The notes below the pieces were generated by a model. It was not told where the DNA came from and made no database searches. It worked only from the letters and a program-made list of their open reading frames with translations. Positions 1-12,523 of a stretch of DNA of 64,000 nucleotides are shown piece after piece. The DNA is taken from contig CM043942.1 in the NCBI GenBank assembly GCA_014529385.2, positions 1,344,501 to 1,408,500 on the forward strand, in the 5' to 3' direction. A program made the translations under genes and the position numbers. The stretch comes from Adiantum capillus-veneris. Taxonomy: Eukaryota > Streptophyta > Polypodiopsida > Polypodiales > Pteridaceae. Position 1 is the first letter of the stretch. The number at the start of each line of letters is the position of its first letter.

Positions 1-3000
1 AAACAATGATTTCATTTAACTTTCATAACTGAATATCATTAACGCAACCCTTGAAAATAGTATTGAAAACATTCTTTTATGAAACAAACATCTTTAGACT
101 TAAGACAAGGTACTGTCATTTTGGAGTATCTCTGGCCAGTAGTAGCTTGTCTCAAGACCACCTATACAAGGGTGAAAAAACCGGGGTGGCAAAAGCCATC
201 ACCCATAGTCCGAGCGCCCATATGCCAACCGGTTTCCCATACAACCGGGCGATTCCTCTAGGATAAACTCGATATTCTAAGTAATATCCACAAGCACGGG
301 ATAAAGACTCCACGCGCACTGAGGAAACTGACTCATCCATGGCGGAATCCCCATCATTACTCATTACCTGGAGTAAAATATTCCATGGAAGCAGAGGTGT
401 CTTGAGACAAGCTGTCTTAAGGATGATCAAACATTTCTTTCCTAGGTCAATTAGTCGTAACCCAATCATTTCTTTCCTATTTACAACCATTGCTCGTTGC
501 TTTCTTGGAAGTTACCTTCCATTTACGGCCAGTTAATCCTTGCTAACCCTTACGTATGCAATGTTAATTTAGAAATGAAATTTAATCTAATTAAATACTT
601 AAGCGAACAAAATGAAAATCCACCTGTGTGATTGGTCAGCCATGTGCTGCTGTGTTGGTACCTACAGACTTTCCTCCGTCGGCCTATGACTAGGCCTAGC
701 CTCATGGTCATGAGTGGCTTTATTTCTTTTGTTGATAGTATCCTCTTCATTGATAAGAGGATTTCCACTAGTTCTCTTTGGAGCCATATTGGAAACCTTT
801 ATAAAAGGACTTAATCGATTAGAGAATTAAATGAATAATCTCTTTTCTTCCTTTTTACTAAAAAATAAGGATTTTTGGAATAAATAGGTATCCTTGTTAC
901 CTATTGGATGAGATATTTCTCTTGTAACTTCCTTGTACTATTAGTATTCTCCCATAATTATCATTAATTATTGGAGCTATTTTATTGTATTTTTTCTTAG
1001 TCTATATTCCAAGAATATCCTATTTTTGGCCTTAGTAAATTATGAGGTACCTATCTGCTAGTGGATTACTTACCCTAGATGGAATTTGATATGTTCTATT
1101 TCTAAGAATTTACTGGTTAATTCATAAAATTGATTTATAAATTTTTCCTCCTATATTTATGGTCTAATTTAGGCAAAATTAGCCGACAGTAATTTTTTTT
1201 ACTAATTTAGGCTAAGGTAATTTTCCCAACCTTCAAGAGTGATTTTTGACCTCTAGTAATTATTTGGTAATTTTATAAATTCATTTATTAATTTTGTTTT
1301 CCCGGTTTATACGCAAAATTGGTTACTTTTAATAAAAATACATATCTAAACTAATTATTTGAGGTTAAAATATTTCTCACGATTTTCTCAAGATGTGTTT
1401 TACCTTTGATAAGTATCTCGAGCTTTTTGGATTACTTAACTATTTTTCCCTTTGTATTTTCTCATGAAAACAATGTTTTTCTATTGAGATAATTAGTTAA
1501 ACTAATTATTTGAAATTAAAATAATTATCACGGGTTTACTTAGATGTGTTTTATCTCTGATAATTATCTCAAAAGTTTTTGAACTAGTTTACTATTTTTC
1601 CCTTTTTATTCTCATGAAAATAGTATTTTTCTACTGATATAATTAGTTAAATTAACTATCTGAGGTTAAGATAACTATCACCATTTTATGATTTTTTTTT
1701 ATACCTTTGATAATTATCTCAAAGCATTTTGGACTAATCTGCTACTTTTCCCCTTTTATTTTTCCTGAAAAACAGTGTGATTATGCTGAGATGATTAGTT
1801 AAATTAATTATTTGAGGTTAAGTTAATTTTCATGGGTTTAATACAATGTGTTTTTCCTCTGCTATTACGTCAAAGCATTTTGGATTAGTTTAGTATTTTC
1901 TCCCTTTTATTTTTCCCCTTTTAGTTTTCCCCTTTTAGTTTCCCTTAAAAACATTGTAATTCTACTGAGATACTAAGTTAAACTAATTATTTGAGGTTAA
2001 GATAATTATCACGGATTTATTAAGATAAAGTTTACCTCTAATAATTATCTCAAAGCTTTTTGGATTAGTTTGATCATTTTCCCCTTTACTTTTCCCTTAA
2101 AAATAGTGTAATTTTGCTTAAATAATTACAAGAACTACTCAAAAAACTAAAAGATAAATTTCCTACCATAACGACAGTTTAATATAGCTCCAATAATTAT
2201 CTCATTTTAATCTAAATTTAATTACTATAATTATCATTAATTTATGGTTAAAATGAGTAATTTCAGTCCTTATATAATATAGTAATAAATTAGCTTAGTG
2301 TTCCTAAGCTTAATCTCAATAATCAACATAGAATTTTGAATTAGGAGAGAATTTTAGAGTATAAATAGGTTTAATCTTCAATTAATTGAGAAAAATATAA
2401 ATAGACTAACATAGTTATACTAATTAAAAAAGTTAGTGCTAATTACCGTTGATTAACCAACTAGAGTATGGCTCTCTAGTGATTTGTGCATAGAGGTTCC
2501 TCTAGATGAGAGAGAATTTGCCAATGCTCCGAATCTAAATTTTTGTGAAGGAAGGGAGTCTTTTTGTAGCTTTTCAGGGCCCCTAGGCTGTTTTTGGCAG
2601 GCTCTAACACCTCAAGCAAGCCCCCAGCTTTCAACTAGCACCACCTGCTGCTAATTTTGTCTTGGGCAGGTTCCACATAGCTCCACATAGCCCCCTCAGC
2701 TTCCAAAATCGATTTCTGCTAATTTCTCCGATTTTTAATGATGAAAATTGGAAATATCTGCAATTTCTAGAACCTTAGGATAAAAAAGCCTTTAGCAATG
2801 ATAATTACTGAAACCATCCAGTTTTACTTAACCAATTAGATTCTTAGTGTAACCTTTCAGAGCCCGTATCTTTTCCAGATTTTATCAAAATTTGATTCTG
2901 AAAAATTCTAACCATAGTAAAGCTCTGGTTATGTTTCCAAAAATACCAATATCAGCCATAGTTGGATCATTCTAAAGAGTTTTCTCAATAACCAAGTTAA

Positions 3001-3051
3001 ATTAACAAGCTTTGTACAATTTCTAAGGTTTCAGAAACTGGAAACCTTACA
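1..3051 (-). repeat. Element A 3' LTR (truncated by window start)
   Basis: Matches 4650-7676 along its whole length. It ends on the plus strand in CCTTACA, i.e. the LTR begins TGTAAGG on the minus strand. About 470 bases of the outer end lie before the window. The body is AT-rich and contains internal imperfect repeats of roughly 130-150 bases built on a TTAGTTAAACTAATTATTTG-like segment (about 1360-2100), also seen in the other LTR. Confidence 0.85.
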
Positions 3052-3064
3052 ATCACCCCAACTT
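3052..3064 (-). other. Polypurine tract of element A
   Basis: On the minus strand AAGTTGGGGTGAT directly precedes the TGTAAGG start of the 3' LTR, the expected position of a plus-strand priming tract. It sets the element's orientation. Confidence 0.7.
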
Positions 3065-3089
3065 AAGGAATTGAGATGTTCTCATCTCA

Positions 3090-4160
3090 ACCGAAATTGG
3101 GGAAATCTTTAAGAAGTGATACTTCGTCCTCCCATGTTGCGTCTTCACTGGGGTAGTCCTTCCATTTTACTAAATGTTCCCTGATTACTCTGTTTTGTAG
3201 ACTTCTTTCTCTAGTATCGAGAATACAATCTGGTTGGAGTTCAAGAATTCCTTGCTTCTACATCACAATCTATTCGTCGTCTAGAGTGTGATTGGGATTT
3301 GGGATGTAGGTTTTTAGAAGACTGATATGGAATACATTACGGACCTTGAGGTACTGTTCAGGTAGTTTTAATTTGTAAGCTTGATCACTGATTACTTTAA
3401 TCACTTCATAAAGAGTATTAAATGGTGACATCCCAATTATTTTATGAAATGAGGAAACATAGGCAAATTCCACTAGAGGAAGAAATTGTATCCATTTCCG
3501 GGGTTCTCTATTACAGTAGGCTCTAAGGATGTCTTCAATAACTTGATTCACTCTTTCCATCTGTCCGTCCGTCTAAGGGTGATAGGCTATACTGAAATAT
3601 AGCTAGGTACCTAAGGATTAAAATAAAACTTTTCAAAAATTTGAAGTAAATTTTGCATCTATGTCACTGACTATTTTCTTAGGAAGCCCGTGTAATTGGA
3701 AGATCTCTTTGATAAATAAATGGCTTATGTCTGATGCAGTGTAAGTTGTTTTTACATGCATCAAATGAGATACTTTAGTTAGCATATCCACTACCACCAT
3801 AATGGAGTCGTAACCCCTTTGAACAGTGGAAAGGCCTGTTAGAAAGTCCATGCTAATGAGTTCCCACTTCATTTGAGGAATGTCCAGAGGTTGAAGTTTT
3901 CCTCGCATCATTACTCGTTCAGCCTTAATCCTTTGACAGGAAAGACATTGTTTGATGTAACGAAGTATATCTCCTTTCATTCCTGGCCAAAGATAGCTTT
4001 TCCTTATGGAATTAAGGGTCTTTGCGTATCCAGGATGGCCGAAAAAACTGGAGTGTTGTGTCCTTCATAAAGGATTAACTCCTTTAATGTTGGATTCTTA
4101 GGAATGTAAAGCCGATACCTATAATAGAGAATCCCATCCTCAAGTGAATAATCCTTGATT
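3090..4160 (-). pseudogene. Integrase and chromodomain remnant of element A
   Basis: The minus strand encodes an integrase in pieces. 4160-4010 gives the region just before the zinc finger (DGILYYRYRLYIP, then ILYEGHNTP). 3980-3633 gives CLSCQR and the core with MDFLTGL and IVSDIDAKF, carrying the first two catalytic Asp. 3560-3270 gives QMERVNQVIED with the catalytic Glu, then VFHISLLK. 3255-3095 encodes a chromodomain (LVKWKDYPSEDATWEDE). Stop codons and frameshifts break it near 3560-3640 and 3260. Between MSPFNTLYE and VIKVISDQAYKL most of the segment linking core and C-terminus (roughly 60-80 residues) is missing in frame. Family knowledge: integrase inserts cDNA, and the chromodomain targets heterochromatin. 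It is not functional here. Confidence 0.85.
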
Positions 4161-4162
4161 CT

Positions 4163-4175
4163 GGCTCTGATACCA
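4163..4175 (-). other. Primer binding site of element A (initiator-Met tRNA)
   Basis: The minus strand reads TGGTATCAGAGCC, complementary to the 3' end of plant initiator-Met tRNA, two bases from the LTR end at 4178. Integrase coding sequence starts within a few bases of it, where a leader and gag would be expected. Confidence 0.85.
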
Positions 4176-4177
4176 CT

Positions 4178-7100
4178 TGTGAAGTCTCCAAACCCGCCGA
4201 CACCAAAACGGGATGGGACCCTTGACAGGTCTGTAGGCCTAATAAAATCTGAGTCCCTAAATAAGAAGAATACGAGGGAATTCACCCTTACCATTGATAA
4301 TGGTTTAGGTGTATAGCCCTATAGGGAGCCTAGTCTTGTCTCGCAGTGGAAACGGGACAACTTGTGGAATAAAAAAAGACTTTTCCGGCCTTGTAACTTC
4401 CACCATTCGGATTAAGGTTTCCTTAGCCAACACTTTTTTTGCCCCTAACATATGTGAGGGCACAACTGCTCGTAGATTCCTCTTCCAAGTAGAGAAGCTT
4501 CTAGACGTTTATAGTGCATGGGAATGGATAGTTACCTGACTAATCACGTCCACCCGTCCATGATTGAAAACCTTAGTCAATCCCCAGTTACCACCCCACA
4601 CTCTCACATGATTCTTTGTTGTTTAATCACTACCACATTCTTGTCACAATTAAAACAATAATTTCTTTTAACTTTTATAACTAAATTTCATTTAGGAAAC
4701 CCTTGAAAACAGTATTGAAAACATTCTTTTAGCAAACAAACATCTTTAGACTTAATATGAGGTACTGTCATTCTGGAGTATCTCTCACCAGTACTGGCTT
4801 GTCTCAAGACCACCTATAGAGGGGTGAAAAAACAACACCCATTCCTTATTTATAAAAACCGGGGTGGAAAAAGCCATCACCCATAGTCCAGGTGCCCATA
4901 CGCCAACCGGTTTCCCATACAAGTGGGCGGCTCCTCTAGGATAAAGTCGATATCCTAAGTAATATCCACAAGCACAAACAAGCACGTGGTAAAGACTCCA
5001 CGCTCACTGAGGAAACCGACTCATCCATGGTGAAATTGCCATCATTACTCATTACCTGGAGTAAAATATTCCAAGGAATTAGAGGTGTCTTGAGACAAGC
5101 TGTCTTAAGGATGATTAAACATTTCTTTCTTAGGTCAATCAATCGTAACCCAATCATTTCTTTCCTATTTACAACCATTGCTCGTTTCTTTCTTGGAAGT
5201 TACCTTCTATTTATGGCCAGTTAATCCTTTCTAACCCTTATGTATGCAATGCTAATTTAGAAATGAACTTTACTAATTAAAGACTTAAGTGAACAAAATG
5301 GAAATCCACCTGTGAGACTGGTCAGCCATGTGCTGCTGCGCTGGTGCCTGCAGACTTTCCTCCGTCGGCCTATGACTAGGCGGCCTATGACTAGACCGAG
5401 CTTCATGATCATGAGTGGTTTTATTTCTTTTGTTGATAGTATCCTCTTCATCGGTAAGAGAATTTCCTCTGGTTCTCTTTGGAGCCATATTGATAGCCTT
5501 TATAAAAGGACTTAATCCATTGAATAATCTCTTTTCTTTATTTTTACCCATAAATAAGGATGTTTGGAATAAATAGGTATCCTTGCTAGTTATTAGATGA
5601 GATATTTCTCATGTAACTTCCTTGTGCTATTAGTATTCTCCCATAATTATCATATAATCATTGGAGCTATTTTATTGGATTTCTCCTTAGTCTATATTCC
5701 AAGAATATCCTATTTTTGGCCTTAGTAAATTATGAGTTACCATTTTTCTAGTGGATTACTTACCGTAGATAGAATTTGATATGTTCTATTTCTAAGAATT
5801 TCTTGGTTAATTCATAAAATATTTTTCTCTTATATTTATAGTCTAATTAAGGAAAAATTACCTGAGAGTAATTTGTTATACTAATTATTTAGGCTAAGGT
5901 AATTTTCCCAACCTTCAAGAGTGATTTCTGACCTCTAGTAATTATTGGGTAATTTTATAAACTCATTTACTAATTTCCTTTTCCCGGTCTATACACAAAA
6001 TTGGTTACTTTTAATGAAAATACGTATCTAAACTAATTATTTGATGTTAAGATATTTATCACCGTTTTCTCAAGATGTGTTTTACCTTTGATAATTATTT
6101 CAAAGTTTTTTGGATTAGTTTACTATTTTTCCCTTTTTATTTTCTCATGAAAATAGTGTTTTTCTACTGAGATAATTAGTTAAACTAATTATTTGAGGTT
6201 ATGATAACTATCACGAGTTTATTAAAATGTGTTTTACCACTGATAATTATCTCAAAGAATTTTGAACTGGTTGCTATTTTCCCCCTTTTATTTTTTCTTA
6301 AAAACAACGTAATTATACTGAGATAATTAGTTAAACTAATTTTCTGAGATTAAGATAAATATCAGGGGTTTATTAAGATGTGTTTTCCCTCTGATGTTAT
6401 CTCAAAGAATTTTGGATTAGTTTGCTATTTTCCCCCTTTTATTTCCCTTAAAAAAAGCGTAATTCTACTAAGATATTTAGTGAAATAATTATGTGAGATT
6501 AAGATCATTATCACGGGTTTATTAAGATGTATTTTACCTCTGATAATTATCTCAAATCATTTTGGATCAATTTGCTTTCTTCTCCCTTAAAAATAGTGTA
6601 ATTCTGTTGAGATAATTAGTTAAACTAATTATTTGAGGTTAAGATAATTATCATAAGTTTATTAAAATGTGTTTTACTTTTGATAATTATCTCAAAACTT
6701 TTTCAATTAATTTGATCATTTCCCTCTTTACTTTTCTCTTAAAAACAGTGCAATTTTGCTTAAATAACTACAAGCATTACTCAAAAAATGAAAAGATAAT
6801 TGTCCTACCATAATGACAATCTAACACAGCTCTGGTAATTATCTCATCTTAATCTAAATTTAATTAGTATACTTAATATTAATTTATGGTTAAAAGGAGT
6901 AATTTCAATCCTAATATTATATAATAATTAATTAGCTTAGTTTTCTTAAGCTTAATCTCAATAATCAGAAGAGAATTTTGAATTAGGAGAAAATTTTAGA
7001 GTATAAATAGGTTTAATCTGTAATTAATTAAGAAAAATATAAATAGGTTAATATAGTTCTACTAATTAGTAAAAGTTAGTGCTAATTACCATTGATTAAC

Positions 7101-7676
7101 CAACTAGAGCTTTGCTCTCTAGTGATTTCTACGTAGAGATCCCTCTAGATGAAAGAGAATTTGCAAAGGCTCCGAATCTAATTTTTTGTGAAGGAAGGTG
7201 GTCTTTTTATAGCTTTTCAGGGTCCCTAGGTCGTTTTTGGCAGGTTCTGGCACCTCAAGCAAGCCCCCAGCTTTCAACTAGCGCCACCTGCTGTTAATTT
7301 TGTCCCAGGCAGGTTCCACACAGGCCCCCAAGCTTCTAGGATTGATTTCTACTAATTTCTCAGTTTTTTAATGATGAAAATTGGAAATATCTAGACCCTT
7401 AGGATAAAAAAGTCTTTAGCAATGATAATTACTAAAACCATCCAATTTTACTTAACTAATTAAATTCTTAGTATAACCTTTCAGAGCTCGTAACTTTTCC
7501 AGATTTTACCGGAATTTGATTCTGAAAAATTCTAACCATAGTAAAGCTCTGGTTACGGTTCCAAAAATACCAATATTAGAGATAGTTGGATCATTCTACA
7601 GTGTTTTCTCAAAAATCAAGTTAAATTAAACAGGCATTGTACAATTTCTAAGGTTTCAGAAACTGGAAACCTTACA
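4178..7676 (-). repeat. Element A 5' LTR, complete (about 3.5 kb)
   Basis: Begins TGTGAAG and ends CTTACA on the plus strand (TG...CA termini). It is paired with 1-3051. A TATA-like segment (TTTATAAAAGG, about 5500) lies in both copies. Open frames of 60-90 codons inside it have no recognisable product. Confidence 0.85.
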
Positions 7677-8790
7677 CGAGGTCACTTTCTTAGTGAAACC
7701 GCAGCCAAAGAAATGTTGATGGCAGGCATATGGTGGCCAACACTTTTTGCAGATGCCAAGGAATATGTTTGAAGGTGTGATGCTTGTCAACGAGAAAAAA
7801 ATCTTACATGAGTAGATAGCATGACCTTAAGACCAATGCTGGGAGCAAGAGCTTTCGCAAAATGGGGTATAGATTTTGTTGGGCCAATACAACCACCTGC
7901 TTATAGAACCCAAGCTCAATATATTATTGTAGCTATGGATTATTTGACCAAGTAGGCCGAGGCTAAAGAAACTCAAAATAATGATGCCAAAACCATTGTT
8001 GTAATCTTATATGAGTATGTATTCATGACATATGGACTACCAATAGAAATTTCAGTGATCGTGGAACTCATTTCCTCAATGAGGTAATTGAATGTTTGCT
8101 TAATGAGTTTATGTTCATCCATAACAAGTCAACTCCCTATCACCCGCAAGCAAACAAACAAGCTGAGCATACGAATAAGAGTGGGAAATGAATCTCCATC
8201 CAACTCTATGGCCTTATCGAGTTTCATTCAAAGCAGCTTTAAATGCTACACCCTTTGACCTTGTTTATGGTCTTGATGCCATACTGCCAATAGAATTTCT
8301 ATTGCCGACACTAAGGGTAGCTAAAAATCTTGAGTAGACTGGACATGAATTGTCAAAAAGACTAGAAGATTTAGAAAAGCTAGATGAGCAAAGGCTAACT
8401 ACTGTAGCACACATCTATGCACAAAAGTAGAAACAAAAATAGTCTTTTGATTCTCACCTTATTACAAAAATCTTCAAGAAAGGGGACTTAGTGCTAGTCT
8501 ATTCCCTTAAGCAACACATTGCCAAGTTTAAGAAAAAGGAAAATAGACCGTTTATCATTGAAGATATGTCTCCAAATCGAGCAATTAAGCTATCCACTCT
8601 AGATGGTGAACCAATGGCTAATTGAATTAGTGGATGTCATTTAAAGAAATACAATTTTTCCCTAATCAATGAATTGCTAGAAAGAATGCATGCAGCCAAG
8701 AAAAGGAGGATTAAGCGACAGGAGGTTATTGATGAAGCCCAAGAGCAAGTTCGGCTTCGGGTACTCAAATGGAAAGCTGCTCTCAAGAAT
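7677..8790 (+). pseudogene. Decayed Ty3/gypsy integrase of element B
   Basis: From the exact edge of element A the plus strand reads HFLSETAAKEM, WWPTLFADAKEYV, RCDACQR (zinc-binding domain), WGIDFVGPI, YIIVAMDYLTK, YGLPIEI, STPYHPQANKQAEHTNK, and after a deletion near 8180 NATPFDLVYGLDAILPIEF and KGDLVLVY. These are the landmarks of a gypsy integrase with its catalytic core and C-terminus. At least five in-frame stops and several frame changes make it non-functional. An extra basic tail (about 8640-8790: HAAKKRRIKRQEVIDEAQEQ) follows the usual integrase end without an obvious element boundary. The upstream part was separated when element A inserted and should lie to the left of the window. 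Confidence 0.85.
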
Positions 8791-8799
8791 CAATAGATA

Positions 8800-9955
8800 C
8801 CAATTCCCATCAACACTCTGGAAATAGATGACCGACAATGGGAATTTCCTAAAGATGCCATATCAACAGATGGTGAATGGTTAGATAGAATGGACCTTTG
8901 CATCAAAGTACTGCTCAACAATCATAGCACCAATGCTTTTGTCGACACAGGAGCTAGAGTGAATGCAGTCAATCATTGACGGCGTGAATATAGACTATCA
9001 AAGTATGCAACAAGAACCCAATACCAACATGGGGAGTAGTCAGCTTGAACATGATAGTACATGGATGTTCATGTCCTCTCTAGTTTGTATGCTTACTAGA
9101 TGAACTCATGAATAATACGATGATTCTTGGAATTCCCTGGATGCGGACATACAAGGCAATACCAGATTGGGATACAAATTAGCTCAAGCTATCACCGAAA
9201 GGCGGACAACTCATTGTTCCAATTGCACCAAGTAAGGAGGAATGAAAAGGCAATCAACAACAGAGAAAACCACAAAGTAATCAATCTTCTCCATCCTCGC
9301 GACAAGTAAATGCTACAAGTAGCATGCAAGGAGTCAGGCACATTTGGGTACCAAAAGCACAGCTTAAGGATAAGATGGTTAAAATTTGGGTGCCCAAAAC
9401 AACACCGACAAAACTACAGACAGTTCCAAAGGTCAAAACATAGAGATGAGATTTTCGGATCAAGGAACCTAATATGAGATGGATTTGGAAGAAAAAAGAT
9501 AACTTATCTTCTCTGCAAACGGAAAAACCAATTAAGCAATGGAGAGTTAACTCTCAGAAGACTCCACCACACCATTCCACACCAAGCACACCAACCTACT
9601 AATGGCGAGAAAAAGCTCGACAACTATCCAAAGTGCTACCAACATCTCAGGAAATCAGTCTGCTAAAGCATCCTGATGGTACATTCAAGCAAAGAGCACA
9701 CAAGCTACAGGACTTGCTCTATGGCAGATAGCAACAGCAAACCTCGACATCAGAAACCCTTGAGTTAATTACTCAAGACCCAGCTCTTTCACAACATATT
9801 GGTTTGAACTACACTAGTCTTCAAAGCATGGTAGACCCAACCATGGCTATGCATAAGACACAATTGTTGAACCCATGCACACAGTCGTCCAGGAGTACAC
9901 CATCTAGGAGGGGTGGAAAGGCACTAAGTAATTAAGGAAAATTTTTGAAGAAGGA
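8800..9955 (+). pseudogene. Aspartic-protease-like region with WVPK-type motifs, element B
   Basis: Frames with stops encode NNHSTNAFVDTGARVNAV (about 8920-8970), the Asp-Thr-Gly-Ala active-site motif of retroviral-type aspartic proteases, then MILGIPWMRTYKAIPDW (about 9120-9170), equivalent to the second conserved ILG block of that fold. Downstream come IWVPKAQL, IWVPKTTP and RWIWKKKD (about 9345-9495). The same layout, protease then repeated W-V/I-P-K motifs, occurs in the long minus-strand ORF at 36362-38857 of element C. Finding it after integrase is odd: Ty3/gypsy protease normally precedes reverse transcriptase. Either B carries a second, post-integrase protease-like domain or two elements are fused here (inference). 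A purine-rich stretch (about 9950-9975) could be a polypurine tract. Confidence 0.55.
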
Positions 9956-11243
9956 GGAAAAAAGTTTGATGTTAACGTGTGTTTTTTACAAAATTAACTA
10001 GTAATGCCCTTATAATTCATCATCAAGGAAAAATTCACTTCTAATATCTTCTCGATAAGTGTAAATAGTGTATATACTATCAAAAAATCATCAAAAAATA
10101 GTCCTTTTTGGTTATTTTTAATCATTTTCTTGATATTGAGATTAAAAATGGAGAAATCCACTAAAAAACAATAAATCTATGTTTTTCAATGGATTTTTCT
10201 AATTATTGGATTTTCACTTTGCTTTTTTAGCGCATTTTGTTATTTTCTTTGACTTTTTCAATAAACGGGTCAGAAACTAATAATAAATAGCAAGGGAGCT
10301 CTGATGGAAAAATTGCAGACATGACGCTGATCAGAAAGACAAGGTGGACAAGCACAAAAATTTTCAATGAAATCGGAAGATGGAAGTGGGAAACCTAAAT
10401 TAGGCGCCTAGACCTACTTTTGTTGAATTCTTGTACCACGAGCTACAGAATCCGATCGGGAAAATTTTTAAGTCTAACATAAATTTCACGGCTTAGTAGG
10501 ACTAACAGGGGAATCTGGGGAAAAATGATTTGGGAAGTCCGGGTATAGATATCCCAGGTAGGCTAAAACCACCTCATTTCCACTTGTGGCCTTTGCAGAG
10601 AGAGCTTTTCGATCTCTTTCGTGCGTACTTTTCGGAGTCTACAGTTGCTCGTTTTCAGCACCGTCTCACACGATACATGAGGGGTAAGTTCTTTAATCAT
10701 CAATGATCCATTTTGTATGGTCGGAAGCTAGTCTAAACCCCTAGAAAAAACCCTAGAATCCAAGAAGTGCACAAAGACCTACGACCATAAACATGAGGGG
10801 TAAGTTCTTTAATCATCAATGATCCATTTTGTATGGTCGGAAGCTAGTCTATACCCCTAGAAAAAGACCTACGACCAAAAACTGGCCATAGCGGCCTATT
10901 TGCTCGACCAAATTGGATGAGATTTGAACTGTAGCATGCCCTAACATAATAGAACCTTTCTCTATCATTGGTTGACCATTCAGTAGGGATCGAGCGGGTA
11001 CCAGTAGAAAAGCTAGGTTTTTGGCAGATGCCAAAATTTGGTTCTAACTCCATAGAAAGCTTGAGGTTTATATACAATGTATATGATTGGTTTCGTGAAA
11101 TCAATCAAGCAAAACCCTCAAAAAGCAGAAAATGGCTCGAAGATTACAAAGCATCAAATTCGACATACGAGGTCAAATTGACTCCAAATGAGCCAAAAGT
11201 GGAAGAGTTGCTTCACGACTATGTTGCGGACAAGTCCAAGGCC
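9956..11243 (+). other. Non-coding stretch after element B protease region
   Basis: No recognisable product. If the purine tract near 9960 is real, the TGATGTTAACG that follows may be the start of an LTR, but no partner copy is seen in the window. It contains a tandem duplication at 10675-10870 and a 97-codon frame from 10968 (residues such as RKWLEDYKAS and KVEELLHDYVADKSKAL) that is cut by the TIR element at 11248. That frame may be a retroelement-derived fragment, but I cannot assign it. Confidence 0.4.
10675..10870. repeat. Tandem duplication, 116-base period
   Basis: The segment starting ACATGAGGGGTAAGTTC at 10675 is repeated from 10791 with very few changes up to about 10870. Both copies contain GGTAAG after GAGG, a possible splice donor. 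Confidence 0.85.
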
Positions 11244-11247
11244 TTAA

Positions 11248-12523
11248 CACTAGAATGGTAACATGACACTTTTATGTCCTTGGACACTTTTGTGTCCTGT
11301 TAAGTGACCATTTTGCTTGAATTATTTGAAGAGTATGAGAATGGATTTCTAGGTGCTATATATCAACAAAGTTGCCTTATGAGCTGAAAAAAACTTAGCA
11401 TTTTTTTGGAGTATCGATCTCACCATTAACCTTACTCTTGCACAACATTTTTGAACCTAAACTGTGTGAAAAAACGGGTCCTGTTTTTGCCTTTTTTTCA
11501 ATTTTGGCAACTATACCACTCTAAACTTCATGTTTGTGAGGTTTAGATGGCTAGAGGTTAGGCCTTCATAGTTCTCAACATGTTTTGATGCTTGTAGGGA
11601 GAGCTAAGTGTTAAAATTGAAAGTTATGACCAATTTACAAGAATTGCATAATCCTGTTTTTTGGCCAAAATTAGCACTTGTATGATTTTTTTGGGGGCTT
11701 TCTTGATATCCAAATTCAATTTTGATTGTGTAAGTGTAATATATAACATAAAGCTAATCTTCCTTGAGTTTTGGGGGACCTAATATGCTATATAGCATAG
11801 TATATGATGATGGTTGAGTTTTTTGATTGCTGAAGAATACGATACATTTTAGAGTAGCAAGTATAACTTTCTCAATATTGCTAGTTTCTTAGGCCAATTG
11901 TGTGTATTTTGTAGGTAGTAACCATATCTAATCATAGACTACAAATTTGGCTAGATATTGAGTAGTTTCTATGGGTTTCTAGAGGTCATAATGCTAAACC
12001 CAGTTTTTTCATGTTTGCTCTATTTAGCACTTTATCATTGCCCCCAAGGTTCCAATTGTAAGAGATCCATTATCCTTTTGACATGCTCTATTGAGCGTGA
12101 CTATAGAAACTTTGATGATAGGTCCGCAAAATGGCAAAAATGTAACTTTTTTGTACCTATTTTTTTTGCCCAAAAAAAATTTAGTGAGGTAAAAGCAACC
12201 ATATGTTTTGGTCACCAACCCATTGAAGTTAACGGGGCATTTTATCTCATTTCCTACAAAAATCCCCACTCTTATTTATATGCAATCAATCGTAAGAAAT
12301 TGCTGTTTTGGGAAAAATGCACTGGTGCATCAACTTTGGAAGCTTGTAGTGACCAAGGGATGAGAAAAATTACAAGTTTCTTATTTTTTTCATATGTAGT
12401 AGTTATTGAACTATAAGCTCATGAAAGGATTTTTCAAAATGAGTGGATCTAATATGGTTTTGGACATTTTTCCCAAAACCCTAAAAGGACACTTTTATGT
12501 CCTATTAGGTTACCATTCTAGTG
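11248..12523. mobile_element. 1.28 kb terminal-inverted-repeat transposon, TTAA-flanked
   Basis: The left end CACTAGAATGGTAAC (11248) and right end GTTACCATTCTAGTG (to 12523) are perfect inverted repeats of 15 bases. Both ends are flanked outside by TTAA (11244-11247 and 12524-12527). Just inside lie hairpins of the form GGACAC-TTTT-GTGTCC (11282-11297) and GGACA-CTTTTA-TGTCC (12487-12502), i.e. subterminal repeats. The CACTA start suggests a non-autonomous CACTA relative, but a TTAA target is not the usual 3-base CACTA duplication, so the superfamily is open. The largest internal frame (11958-12416, 152 codons) resembles nothing I know. Confidence 0.75.

Larger units (their letters stand above)
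1..7676 (-). mobile_element. Element A: internally deleted chromovirus (Ty3/gypsy) with 3.5 kb LTRs
   Basis: Two long direct repeats (1-3051 and 4178-7676) flank a short internal region holding only integrase remnants on the minus strand. A primer site for initiator-Met tRNA sits beside the right LTR and a purine-rich tract beside the left LTR, so the element reads right to left: 5' LTR, PBS, integrase, PPT, 3' LTR. The integrase ends in a chromodomain, which together with the very long LTRs suggests a Tekay/Del-like chromovirus (inference). Gag, protease, reverse transcriptase and RNase H are absent. The LTR copies differ by many substitutions and small indels, so the insertion is old. The right flank is the integrase of element B, so A is nested in B. 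The left end lies before the window, so the target duplication (right flank CGAGG) cannot be checked. Confidence 0.85.

Noticed and set aside
11958-12416. 152-codon plus-strand frame inside the TIR element
   Set aside because: No family resemblance, no codon pattern unlike random AT-rich sequence, and part reads poly-T tracts; not called as a gene.
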